This document shows positions 31,118 through 39,395 of a stretch of DNA of 64,000 nt, one piece after another. The notes under the pieces were generated by a model that saw only the letters and a program-made list of their open reading frames with translations, was not told the DNA's origin and searched no databases. Each line of letters begins with the position of its first letter. Position 1 is the first letter of the stretch. The position numbers were made by a program, and so were the translations under genes. This DNA comes from Corallococcus soli (lineage in GTDB: Bacteria > Myxococcota > Myxococcia > Myxococcales > Myxococcaceae). The DNA lies in NCBI RefSeq assembly GCF_014930455.1, contig NZ_JAAIYO010000001.1, forward strand, positions 1,754,524-1,818,523, given 5' to 3'.

Positions 31118-33228
31118 GTCCGTCTCGCGCGTCGTGGAAAGTGCAGGGTGAAGGTCGAACCCTGGCCCGGGCTGCTCTGGAGGGAGACGCGCCCCCCCAG
31201 CATGGTGGCCAGTCGACGGCAGATGGACAGGCCCAGCCCCGTGCCCCCATAGGCCCGCGTGGGAGAGCTGTCCACCTGCTGGAAGTCCTCGAAGATCTTC
31301 TCCTGGTTCGACAGGTCGATGCCGATGCCCGTGTCCTTCACCGAGATGGAGAGGATGCCGGTGCCGTTCTGATACTCCGCCGACACGTGCACGCTGCCCT
31401 CATGCGTGAACTTCAACGCGTTGGACAACAGGTTGAGGACGATCTGCTTCACCTTCTGTCGGTCGGTCCACACGCCCGGCAGCCCTTCCTCCAGGTGCGT
31501 CTCCACCGTCAGCTTGCTGCGCGCGATGATGGGGTCCATCTCCGCCATCACCTCCTGCAGCAGCTCCGGCAGCCCGAAGTCCGTCAGGTGCAGCGGCATC
31601 CGCCCCGCTTCGATGCGGGTGATGTCCAAAATCTCGTTGATGACCTCCAGCAGGTGCCGCCCGTTGGAGTCGATGCGGGTGAGGTTCCTGCGCTGCGGGG
31701 GCGTCATCTCCCCGGACACGCCCTGCAGCAGCATGTTGGTGTAGCCGAGGATGGCGTTGAGCGGCGTCCTGAACTCATGCGACATGTTGGCCAGGAACTG
31801 GGACTTGGCGGCGCTCGCCTGCTCCAACTGGATGGCCTGCCGGCGCAGCTTCTCGTTCTGCTCCGCCAGCTCCGCCGTCGCCGACAGCACGCGGGCCTCC
31901 AGGTCGCTGGAGACCTCCTTCACCCGCTCCAGCAGCCGCGCCCGCTCCAGCACCTCCGTGCGGTCGTGGAAGACGGTGACGATGCCGGTGAGCTCCCCCT
32001 GGTCGCCCAGCACCTTGTTGGCCATGGCCTCCATGGGCACGGGCGCGCCGGTGGAGGGATCATCCAGCGTCAACTGGCTCTTCCACCGCGACACGCCCGC
32101 GTTTTCGGGGCCCAGCAGGTGGGAGAGGAAGGAGCCGAAGAGCGCGTCGTTGGCGCGCACCCGGCGCCCGGAGGCCTCGCCCATGTCGTGGAGCTGGGCG
32201 AAGAGGCGCTCGGCCGGGTCGTTCATCATCACCATGCCGCCCGTGGGGTCGGACAGGATGATGGGGGCCGCCACCGAGTCCAGCACCCGGTCCAGCCGGT
32301 GGCGCTCGCTGCGCGCCTCGCGTTCGGTGGCGCGCAGCTTGCGGTAGCTCTCGCCCAGCGCCTGCGCGGCGCGGCCCAGGTCCGTCACGTTGCGCAGCAC
32401 GCTCACCACCACCGCAGGTCCGTCCGGCGCCAGCACCGGCGTGGTGACCAGCTCGAAGAGCAGGTCCATGCCCTCCACCGGATCCACCAGCGGCACCTCC
32501 CGCCGGTGCACGCCCGCTCCCGTGGCGCCGCCCTGCGCGAGCGTGTCCCGGAACAGGCGCTGGTTGAGCTCCACCGCGCGCGCGCGGCCGGGGCTGGCGT
32601 CCGGCCCCGCCACCAGCAGCGCCTCCGCGCGGCCATTGGCGAAGAGGACCGCCCCTTCCGGGTCCGTCAACAGCACCGGATCCGACACCGCGTTGATGAC
32701 CCGGCGCAGGAGCCGGTCCGGCTCCGGCCGGCGCGGCGTCCGGGCATCCGAGGCCAACAGCCGCGCGAGCAGCGGCCCCGCGCACGCCGCCGCCCACGCC
32801 ACGTCCGGCGGCACGCCCGGCCCGGACAGCCCCAGGGTCAGCAGCGCGACCGCGGGCGAACCGGGCCGGCCCAGCGGCACCGCGAGGACGCCACCCGCGA
32901 AGGTGCTCCCCTCCAGCGCGTCCGCCGCCAGCCACCGGGCCCCGGGCCGGGTGCGGAAGGAGAACAGGGGCGAGGCGGGCTCGTCCCACGCCCGCGCGAG
33001 CGTGAGCTGCTGGGGAGCAGAGAGCCCCTCGGCCGCCAGGCACACGGACGCCGCCCCGCCGTCGCCCGGACCCAGACAGGCGACCGCGATGCCGCACTGC
33101 CGCGCGAGCCACTCCACCATCGCCCGCGCACAGGCGGTGGCGGACTCGCAGGCGAGCAGGTGCTCGGCGAGCACGAGGCGCGCCCCGGCATCGGCGTCGG
33201 CGGGGGGCAGTGGGGCTGGAGACGCCAC
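31114..33228 (-). CDS. PAS-domain sensor histidine kinase
   Basis: A 704-residue cytoplasmic kinase. An Ala-rich GAF-like region (about 10-160) comes first, then two PAS domains (about 170-300 and 310-430; LLTDPEGAVLFANGRAEALL and ILSDPTGGMVMMNDPAERLF), a coiled coil, the HisKA helix with SHEFRTPLN (phosphorylated His484), and an ATPase domain with NLLSNALKFT, DTGIGI and GGTGLGLSI. No transmembrane segment is seen. The start GTG 33228 follows GGAG nine bases upstream and lies four bases after the stop of the GvpA-like gene; a longer frame upstream overlaps that gene and is not conserved. Its stop overlaps the response regulator start. Confidence 0.93.
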   Translation of the reverse strand: MASPAPLPPADADAGARLVLAEHLLACESATACARAMVEWLARQCGIAVACLGPGDGGAASVCLAAEGLSAPQQLTLARAWDEPASPLFSFRTRPGARWLAADALEGSTFAGGVLAVPLGRPGSPAVALLTLGLSGPGVPPDVAWAAACAGPLLARLLASDARTPRRPEPDRLLRRVINAVSDPVLLTDPEGAVLFANGRAEALLVAGPDASPGRARAVELNQRLFRDTLAQGGATGAGVHRREVPLVDPVEGMDLLFELVTTPVLAPDGPAVVVSVLRNVTDLGRAAQALGESYRKLRATEREARSERHRLDRVLDSVAAPIILSDPTGGMVMMNDPAERLFAQLHDMGEASGRRVRANDALFGSFLSHLLGPENAGVSRWKSQLTLDDPSTGAPVPMEAMANKVLGDQGELTGIVTVFHDRTEVLERARLLERVKEVSSDLEARVLSATAELAEQNEKLRRQAIQLEQASAAKSQFLANMSHEFRTPLNAILGYTNMLLQGVSGEMTPPQRRNLTRIDSNGRHLLEVINEILDITRIEAGRMPLHLTDFGLPELLQEVMAEMDPIIARSKLTVETHLEEGLPGVWTDRQKVKQIVLNLLSNALKFTHEGSVHVSAEYQNGTGILSISVKDTGIGIDLSNQEKIFEDFQQVDSSPTRAYGGTGLGLSICRRLATMLGGRVSLQSSPGQGSTFTLHFPRRARRT

Positions 33229-33232
33229 GAAC

Positions 33233-33451
33233 TTAGGCTCCGGGTGAGGGTGCACGCGGCGGGAGACCGCGTTCCGGCGAGTCTGCGGTGCGGACCTCTG
33301 AAAATGCCACCACGATGCGCGCCTCCCTTTCCATGGGGGCCGCGGGGCTTCGCGCCGTCGGCTCGCGCGCGGCGAAGCGCAGCCCCCGGTCCAGCATCCG
33401 GTCCAGCAGGTCCACCAGGCTGGCCGCGCCAGCGATGCGTTCCACGGGCAT
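33233..33451 (-). CDS. Small GvpA/GvpJ-like protein
   Basis: A 72-residue frame from ATG 33451. Residues 10-26 (ASLVDLLDRMLDRGLRF) closely resemble the first helix of GvpA/GvpJ gas vesicle proteins (SLADVLDRILDKGVVI type), and EREARIVVAFSEV resembles their later strand EARVVVASVET. The segment between them (AAREPTARSPAAPM) replaces the usual strand-loop-strand, and the C terminus is Pro-rich, so this is a divergent member that may not polymerise into a vesicle wall. It stops four bases before the histidine kinase start, heading an operon that ends with a GvpF/L gene. Pairing with GvpF/L supports the family call. Confidence 0.6.
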   Translation of the reverse strand: MPVERIAGAASLVDLLDRMLDRGLRFAAREPTARSPAAPMEREARIVVAFSEVRTADSPERGLPPRAPSPGA

Positions 33452-33673
33452 TCGACACCGCTCCTGGGTCCGCCCGGCACGCGGACCTGTGGCCCCTGGG
33501 GTTCTAACGCGCTGGGGTCGCTGTGCCCCAGTCCGTCCTTCCCGGGGGCCTGACTTGCCAACACCCGGGGCGGGGCTCTGTTGGGTCGCACACACCCCAT
33601 GCTGGGCAGGCAGCCGGCCGGGGCACGGCAGGCGTGGCTTATGCCCGGGAAGGCGGATTCCTAGCCTTCCACC

Positions 33674-35188
33674 ATGAATGACGAGCGCCTGAACAGATCC
33701 CTCTGGACCGTCACGACCCCGCCCCGGGACTTTCCCCCCTTGCAGGGCGACCTCGCCGTGGACGTGGCCATCATCGGTGGCGGCATCGCGGGGTTGACGA
33801 CAGCCTGGCTGCTCAAGCGCGCCGGCAAGAAGGTGGCGGTGCTGGAGATGCACCGCATCCTCTCCGGCCAGACGGGGCAGACGACCGCGCACCTCACGGA
33901 GCTGCTGGACACGCCGTACACCACGCTCCTCCAGGACTTCGGCGACAAGGGCGCGCACCTGGCCGCGTCCTCCAGCCGGGCCGCCATCGAACAGATTGCC
34001 TCCCTGGTGGAGACGCTCTCCATCCCGTGCGGCTTCACCCGGGTGCCCCTGTTCAAGTACGCGGAGACGGACCAGGAGCTGCGGGAGCTGCTGCACGAAG
34101 TGTCCGCCGCGCGGCAGGTGGGGCTGCTGGCCTCCTTCACGAAGGACGTGCCCCTGCCGTTCCCGGTGAAGGGCGCGCTGCGCGTGGAGGACCAGGCGCT
34201 GTTCCACCCGCGCGAGTACCTGCTCGCGCTCGCGGATGGCCTGCCCGGGGACGGCTGTCACCTGTTCGAGAACACCAAGGTGGTGGAGATCCACGACGGC
34301 GCGCCCTGCCGCGTCGTCACCGAGCGGGGCACCGTCACCGCCCAGGCCGTGGTGGAGGCCACCACCACGCCGCTCAACCGCGTGGCCATGCACACCAAGC
34401 TCTTCCCCTACCGCACCTACGCGGTGGCGGGGCCGCTGGAGGGCCCCCTGGAGGCGGGCCAGTACTACGACAGCCGGGACCCCTATCACTACATCCGCAC
34501 GCAGCAGGTGGACGGCGTGCCGTACGTCATCGTGGGCGGCGAGGACCACAAGGTCGGAACCGAGGAGGACACGGCCTCGTGCTTCACCGCGCTGGAGGCG
34601 TACGCGCGCAAGCACCTGCCGGTGAAGCGGCTCACCCACCGCTGGTCGGGACAGGTCATCGAACCCGCGGATGGCCTGCCCTATATCGGACGCAACGTGG
34701 GCAGCCGCCACGTGTACGTGGCCACGGGCTTCTCCGGCACGGGCATGACGTTCGGGACGCTGGCCGGCATGGTGGTGTCGGACCTCATCCTCGGCAACGA
34801 GAACCCCTACGCCGCGCTGTACGCCCCGGGCCGCGTGACTCCGAAGGCCAGCGCGAAGGACTTCATCCAGGAGAACGCGGAGGTGGCCTTCCGCTTCGTC
34901 GCGGACCGCCTGGCGAAGCCGGACGGCCGCCACCTGGCGGACGTCGCCCCCGGCCAGGGGAAGATTCTCGAAGTGGACGGTCGCAAGGTGGCCGTCTACC
35001 GCGAGGACGACGGCACCGCGCACGCCGTGTCCCCCGTGTGCACGCACCTGGGCTGCCACGTGCATTGGAACAACTCGGAGCGCTCCTGGGACTGCCCGTG
35101 TCACGGCGGCCGCTTCAGCCCCACGGGCCGCGTGCTCAACGGCCCCGCCGTGAAGGACCTGCCGTCGCGGAAATTGCCGGTGAAGTGA
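33674..35188 (+). CDS. FAD-dependent oxidoreductase with C-terminal Rieske domain
   Basis: A 504-residue protein. Residues 30-400 are a DAO-type FAD oxidoreductase with the dinucleotide motif IIGGGIAG (33-40) and a C-terminal FAD block ATGFSGTGMTFGTLAG. Residues about 410-504 are a Rieske [2Fe-2S] domain with CTHLGC at 456-461 and CPCH at 474-477, so the ligands are Cys456, His458, Cys474 and His477, with Cys461 and Cys476 as the usual disulfide. The enzyme may oxidise a small amine or imine and pass electrons through the Rieske centre; the substrate is unknown. ATG 33674 is divergent from the Gvp-like operon with 222 bp between. A hemerythrin gene follows after 82 bp. Confidence 0.93.
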   Translation: MNDERLNRSLWTVTTPPRDFPPLQGDLAVDVAIIGGGIAGLTTAWLLKRAGKKVAVLEMHRILSGQTGQTTAHLTELLDTPYTTLLQDFGDKGAHLAASSSRAAIEQIASLVETLSIPCGFTRVPLFKYAETDQELRELLHEVSAARQVGLLASFTKDVPLPFPVKGALRVEDQALFHPREYLLALADGLPGDGCHLFENTKVVEIHDGAPCRVVTERGTVTAQAVVEATTTPLNRVAMHTKLFPYRTYAVAGPLEGPLEAGQYYDSRDPYHYIRTQQVDGVPYVIVGGEDHKVGTEEDTASCFTALEAYARKHLPVKRLTHRWSGQVIEPADGLPYIGRNVGSRHVYVATGFSGTGMTFGTLAGMVVSDLILGNENPYAALYAPGRVTPKASAKDFIQENAEVAFRFVADRLAKPDGRHLADVAPGQGKILEVDGRKVAVYREDDGTAHAVSPVCTHLGCHVHWNNSERSWDCPCHGGRFSPTGRVLNGPAVKDLPSRKLPVK

Positions 35189-35270
35189 GAAGCGGAGGTG
35201 GGTGGCTTCCATTCAGGAGCCTCCACCCCCATCTATCAGCACCTGCATTTCACCCACCCTGGGGGACGAC

Positions 35271-35759
35271 ATGAACGCACTGGAGCTGTTGAAGCAGCAG
35301 CACGAAGAGGTGGCGAAGCTGTTCAAGAAGTACGAGAAGCTCGCGGATCACGACGACGAGCAGCGCCAGGAACTCTTCGAGCAGATCGCCGACCGGCTCG
35401 GGGCGCACGCGAAGATTGAAGAGCTGTACTTCTATCCGGCGCTCAAGAAGGAGGACACGGAGGACGAGCTGCGCGAGGCCGTGGAGGAGCACCTCGTCGT
35501 CAAGCGCCTCATCGCGGACCTCTTGAGCATGGAGGCGGACGAGGAGGAGTTCGACGCCAAGATGAAGGTCCTCCAGGAGAACGTGGAGCACCACGTCGAG
35601 GAGGAGGAGAAGGATCTCTTCAAGTCCGCGCGCAAGCTGCTGAGCAAGGAGCAGTTGGAGGACCTGGGCATCCAGATGGAGGAGGAGTTCGACTCGCTGA
35701 TGGACGGCGAGCCGCGCATGGACGTGCCGGAGGAGACCGACCGCGCCGCGCCCATCTAG
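35271..35759 (+). CDS. Hemerythrin-like domain protein
   Basis: A 162-residue four-helix protein with diiron ligands of the hemerythrin HHE fold: His11, His46, Glu50 (HAKIEELYFYP), His74 and His107/108 with nearby acids. The C-terminal 40 residues are acidic. Such proteins bind O2 or NO, or sense redox state or iron. ATG 35271 follows a purine-rich GGGGGACGA. It lies 82 bp downstream of the FAD/Rieske oxidoreductase, on the same strand, suggesting a shared oxygen- or iron-linked role (inference). Confidence 0.92.
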   Translation: MNALELLKQQHEEVAKLFKKYEKLADHDDEQRQELFEQIADRLGAHAKIEELYFYPALKKEDTEDELREAVEEHLVVKRLIADLLSMEADEEEFDAKMKVLQENVEHHVEEEEKDLFKSARKLLSKEQLEDLGIQMEEEFDSLMDGEPRMDVPEETDRAAPI

Positions 35760-35809
35760 CGTCAGCCAGGGGTGGAAACGGGGTTGCGCGTGGCGGAGGG
35801 CCGGGCAGC

Positions 35810-36505
35810 ATGCGGCCCATGCCGCGCGCTCCCGCTCCGTCCCCTTCCGTGCTCCCCGAAGCGTACACGCCCGCCGTGCGGCGCTCCCTGCTCCGGGCCG
35901 ACCCGACGCTCGCGCCGCTCTTCAAGACGGTGGGCCCCTTCCGCATGGAGCGCAGTCCGCTGCACAGCCCCTTCGAGGCGCTGGCGCACTCCATCGTCTA
36001 CCAGCAGCTCCACGGCCGCGCGGCGGCCACCATCTTCGGGCGGGTGTGCGAGCGCGTGGGGAAGGGCAGGGCCTTCACCCCGGAGAAGCTGCTCGCGCTC
36101 CCGGACGCGACGCTGCGCGAGGCGGGCCTGTCCGCCAACAAGCTGCTGGCCATGCAGGACCTGGCGCGCAAGACGGTGGACGGCACGGTGCCGTCGCTCG
36201 CCCGCGTGCGCCGCATGTCCGACGCGGACCTGATTGAACACCTCACGCGGGTGCGGGGCATTGGCCAGTGGACCGTGGAGATGCTGCTCATCTTCCGCCT
36301 GGGCCGGCCGGACATCCTGCCCGTGGACGACTACGGCGTGCGCAAGGGCTTCATGGTCATCCAGGGGCTGAAGGACATGCCCAAGCCCAAGGCGCTCCTC
36401 GCATACGGTGAGCGCTGGCGGCCGTACCGCACGGTGGTGAGCTGGTATTTGTGGCGGGCGGCGGACCTGCCCGTGGGCACCTTCGCTCCGCCCCCGGGCG
36501 ACTAG
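35810..36505 (+). CDS. DNA-3-methyladenine glycosylase II (AlkA type)
   Basis: A 231-residue helix-hairpin-helix GPD glycosylase. It has ALAHSIVYQQLHGRAAATIFGRV, the hairpin LTRVRGIGQWTVEMLLIF, and the catalytic Asp in ILPVDDYGVRKGF, typical of the bacterial AlkA/MAG1-like class that lacks the N-terminal AlkA domain. It removes alkylated purines from DNA in base excision repair. Start is ATG 35810 or ATG 35819. It is 50 bp after the hemerythrin gene; a GC-rich hairpin follows the stop. Confidence 0.93.
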   Translation: MRPMPRAPAPSPSVLPEAYTPAVRRSLLRADPTLAPLFKTVGPFRMERSPLHSPFEALAHSIVYQQLHGRAAATIFGRVCERVGKGRAFTPEKLLALPDATLREAGLSANKLLAMQDLARKTVDGTVPSLARVRRMSDADLIEHLTRVRGIGQWTVEMLLIFRLGRPDILPVDDYGVRKGFMVIQGLKDMPKPKALLAYGERWRPYRTVVSWYLWRAADLPVGTFAPPPGD

Positions 36506-36600
36506 GCGCTCGGGGGCCGGGAGCGCACCCGCACGCGGAGGTGCCGGTGTTCGGCACCGCCCAGCCTCCCAGGGGGCTGAGCGGCCTGCTATGGCGGGCC
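36506..36600. terminator. Cluster of three hairpins between convergent genes
   Basis: Three perfect stem-loops lie in the 105-bp gap between the AlkA and GFA genes: GCGCTC/GAGCGC at 36506-36526, GGTGCCG/CGGCACC at 36540-36558 and GCGGCC/GGCCGC near 36580-36601. None has a U-tract on either strand, so they may slow polymerase or aid factor-dependent termination for both genes. Confidence 0.4.
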
Positions 36601-36610
36601 GCGTGGCGGT

Positions 36611-36970
36611 CTACATCTCCCGGCCGTTGAAGGGCATCGGGGTGAGGGTGGAGAGGTCCACGCCCTCCAGGCAGCGCACGTTGATGGCGAACATCCGCTT
36701 GCCATCCGGGCCCACGCCGGTGCCGTAGGACTCCACGCCGCAGGTGGGGCAGAACAGGTGCTCGATGACCTTCTTGTTGAACTGGTAGAGCTTCTGGCTG
36801 TCCACCCCGGACACGGGCTTGAACTGCTCCGGCGTCACGAAGTTCAGCAGCAGGCCGCGCTTGGAGCAGATGGAACAGTTGCAGCTCACCACCTGGGCCA
36901 TGTCCGTCTGGACCTCGTACTTGACCTGTCCACAGTGGCATCCGCCCGCGTACGTCTTCATCTCCGCCAT
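36611..36970 (-). CDS. GFA-family (CENP-V/DUF636) zinc-binding protein
   Basis: A 119-residue protein with the seven-cysteine pattern of the glutathione-dependent formaldehyde-activating enzyme family: GGCHCG near residue 10, CNCSICSKRG near 30, and CPTCGVES near 75. These Cys bind two zinc ions. Family members bind glutathione adducts, although many have no proven activity. ATG 36970 follows an excellent GGAGGAAG site, so a longer in-frame start is rejected. It is monocistronic on the minus strand. Confidence 0.92.
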   Translation of the reverse strand: MAEMKTYAGGCHCGQVKYEVQTDMAQVVSCNCSICSKRGLLLNFVTPEQFKPVSGVDSQKLYQFNKKVIEHLFCPTCGVESYGTGVGPDGKRMFAINVRCLEGVDLSTLTPMPFNGREM

Positions 36971-37137
36971 GTCGCTTCCTCCAGGGGTTCGTGAGGCCCG
37001 GGCCGGAGCGTGCGCTCCGCCCACCCGGACCGGGGCGGGAATCAACGACAGCGGCGGCGCGACCGCAAGCGACCCCGGGAGCACAGCGGGCCCCCGGGGC
37101 GCTTTTGAGCGGTGCGTCAGGACTTCACGTCCTCACG

Positions 37138-37914
37138 TCAGTCGGAGGCGGTCATCACGGAGACCATCCGCACGAAGCGGCGGTCGGTGCTCACCGCGGC
37201 GATGACGTAGCCCGCCGTGTAGCCCGGCGCGCCGCAGCCCCGGCAGCTCCAGCCGGTGACGTAGAGGCGGTTGCTGTTGCGCGAAATCTGCGTGATGTAG
37301 GCCGTCGCGCCCTCCACTTCATCCACCGTCGGGGTGCCGGCGACGGTGCCCGCGCTGAGCCGCGCGATGAGCTCCTTCACGGTGATGGGCTCGAAGGTGC
37401 TGACCTGCGGCCCGAAGTAGGAGCCGAAGGCGTAGCCCAGGGTGGCTTGGTTCGCGATGCCCTGCCCGTTGGCGATGTAGCCCTCCTGGATGCGCGAGGC
37501 GTTCGCCAGCGGGCCGGTGGCGCCGTACAGCGACGCGGGCGTGCTGGCGACCGGGCTCAGGTACAGGGGCGCGGACACCGGGTTCGCGTCGTTCAGCTCA
37601 TAGAAGTCCGCGTAGTACTTCGCGGCCGTGCCCGTCAGCGACTGCTGGAACGGCACGTCGTTGAGGCGCGTGGTGAGGTACGCGCGCTCGGCGCTGTCCA
37701 CGCCCGTGGGGCCGCCGGTGTCGTTGAGGAACGCGTTGAGCGCCGTCTTCAGCTCCGAGCGGAGGACGGTGGCGCCGCCGGGGCTGGTGGTGCCGCGCGC
37801 GGTGGTGATGCTCGCCTCGAAGGCGGGGATGCTGGTGGTGGACGTGGCGAGCGCCGTCGGCGCGGTGAGCAGGACGAGCCCGCCCAGCAGCGACTTCATC
37901 GACTTGTTCATCAT
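37138..37914 (-). CDS. Secreted protein of unknown function
   Basis: A 258-residue protein with a signal peptide (MNKSMKSLLGGLVLLTAPTALA) cleaved near residue 24. The mature part is rich in Ala, Ser, Thr and Tyr and contains GYAFGSYFGPQVSTFEPITVKEL, and near the C terminus a CRGCGAPGYTAGY pair of cysteines that could form a disulfide or bind metal. No family was recognised. Start ATG 37914 (a second ATG follows at once) has GAGG upstream. The gene stands alone, with a small AGGAC/GTCCT hairpin just after the stop at 37119-37133. Confidence 0.78.
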   Translation of the reverse strand: MMNKSMKSLLGGLVLLTAPTALATSTTSIPAFEASITTARGTTSPGGATVLRSELKTALNAFLNDTGGPTGVDSAERAYLTTRLNDVPFQQSLTGTAAKYYADFYELNDANPVSAPLYLSPVASTPASLYGATGPLANASRIQEGYIANGQGIANQATLGYAFGSYFGPQVSTFEPITVKELIARLSAGTVAGTPTVDEVEGATAYITQISRNSNRLYVTGWSCRGCGAPGYTAGYVIAAVSTDRRFVRMVSVMTASD

Positions 37915-38085
37915 GGGAGCCTCTTCACTCGCGGGGCCGGGGGACCGGCGCCCGCGTTCGGGGGAAACCGCGGACGACGCGATGGCAAGTACCACGCGCC
38001 CCTGACAGGTCCGGCGTGAGGTTCCGGTGACACGCGGCCCCGTGACATGCCCGTGATGGAAGGCGGCCGTCGTGACGAAGCTGTT

Positions 38086-39333
38086 TCACGGCACGGGCTG
38101 GGCCGTGGGCGCGGGGGAGAGCCGGCGCAGGGGCGCGAGCAGCATGAGGAACGCCGCGGACAGCGCGACGCCCAGCAGGAACACGTTCGGATAGCCCCAG
38201 CCGCCGAACCGTGGATCCGCGAGCAGCCCCGCGAGCGGACCCGCGGGCCCCTTGCCCGCGGCCTCCACGCTGGCCAGCAGCGTGTAGTGCGTGGCGCCGA
38301 TGCGGCGGTCGGTGCGCGACATCATGAAGGCGAACATCACCGTGGTGAGCGCGCCGCCGAAGAGCTCCTCGGTGAGGGTGACGCCCAGCACGCCCGCGTC
38401 GCTGACGCCCACCTGCGTGAGGAGCCACCGCCCGCCCAGGGGCAACAGGCGCAGCGTCCCGGTCAGCGCCACCGCGCCCAGCAGCGGCAGGCGGCTGGCC
38501 AGGAGGCCGCCGCAGGTGGAGCCGATGAGCGACGCGGCGGTGCCCCACGTGCCCACCCACAGGCCTATCTGCGCGGGGGTGTAGCCGGCGTCCACGAGGA
38601 AGGGCTTGTAGAGGACGTCCGACATGGACTCGCCCAGCTTGTACGTGCCGATGAAGAGCAGCAGCCACCCGGTGCCCGGCAGCGTGAGCGCGGCCTTGAG
38701 GCGGGAAAGCAGCGCGGGCCAGTCCAGCCTCGGGGCGTCCGGGCCCTCCTGCTCCCGCGGGGGCGGCTCGCGCACGAAGAGGACGACGGTGAAGACCAGG
38801 AGGCACAGCGCGGCCATGAGCAGGAACAGGCCCGACCAGCCGATGCGCGCGCTGGCCCACACGAGCAGCCCGCCGCCGGTGAGCATGCCCAGCTTGTAGC
38901 CCACGACCTGCGCGATGTTGCCCAGGCCCAGCTCCTCCGGACGCAGCAGGTCCACCGCGAAGCCGTCCACCGCGATGTCCTGGGTGGCGGCGAAGAGGTT
39001 CATCACGAAGATGAGGCCCAACAGCAGCGGCAGGGATTCGTGCCGGGAGGCGAACGCGGCCCCCACGCACGCCACGGCCAGGCCCGCCTGCATGGGCAAT
39101 ATCCACGAGCGGCGCCGGCCCACGCGCCGGGAGCCGTAGCGGTCCACGAGCGGGGCCCACAGCGCCTTGAGCATCCACGGCAGCGCCAGGAAGCCCACGA
39201 ACCCCAGCGCGGCCAGGGAGACGCCGCGCGTGCGCAGGTAGACGGGCAGCGCGGTCACCTGGAAGCCGAACGGCAGGCCCTGCACGAAGTAGAGGGCGCA
39301 CAACAGCCACAGCCGGGACGGGATGCGTCGCAT
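38086..39333 (-). CDS. MFS transporter, AmpG-like
   Basis: A 415-residue permease with about 12 transmembrane helices. The N-terminal block LYFVQGLPFGFQVTALPVYLRTRGVSLAALGF and LPWMLKALWAPLVDRYG, then NLFAATQDIAVDGFAVDLL, are typical of the AmpG family and the related acetyl-CoA transporter family. AmpG imports muropeptides (GlcNAc-anhydroMurNAc peptides) from the periplasm for cell-wall recycling; this role is inferred from family. No ampD, nagZ or ampC gene is adjacent. The SIMPL gene starts 63 bp away in the opposite direction, so the two share a short divergent promoter region. Confidence 0.9.
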   Translation of the reverse strand: MRRIPSRLWLLCALYFVQGLPFGFQVTALPVYLRTRGVSLAALGFVGFLALPWMLKALWAPLVDRYGSRRVGRRRSWILPMQAGLAVACVGAAFASRHESLPLLLGLIFVMNLFAATQDIAVDGFAVDLLRPEELGLGNIAQVVGYKLGMLTGGGLLVWASARIGWSGLFLLMAALCLLVFTVVLFVREPPPREQEGPDAPRLDWPALLSRLKAALTLPGTGWLLLFIGTYKLGESMSDVLYKPFLVDAGYTPAQIGLWVGTWGTAASLIGSTCGGLLASRLPLLGAVALTGTLRLLPLGGRWLLTQVGVSDAGVLGVTLTEELFGGALTTVMFAFMMSRTDRRIGATHYTLLASVEAAGKGPAGPLAGLLADPRFGGWGYPNVFLLGVALSAAFLMLLAPLRRLSPAPTAQPVP

Positions 39334-39395
39334 GGTCGCGCGTGAGCCTATACTCCCGGCCCCCCAGCGTGTGGGGACGGGCAGGAGAGGGACGC

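Noticed and set aside
33229..33600. Longer N terminus of the histidine kinase
   Set aside because: It is Trp/Arg/Pro-rich, overlaps the GvpA-like gene in another frame, and GTG 33228 has a proper ribosome-binding site.
37090..37106. GCCCCCGGGGC palindrome followed by GCTTTT as a plus-strand terminator
   Set aside because: No plus-strand gene ends within 500 bp upstream, and the run of T is short.
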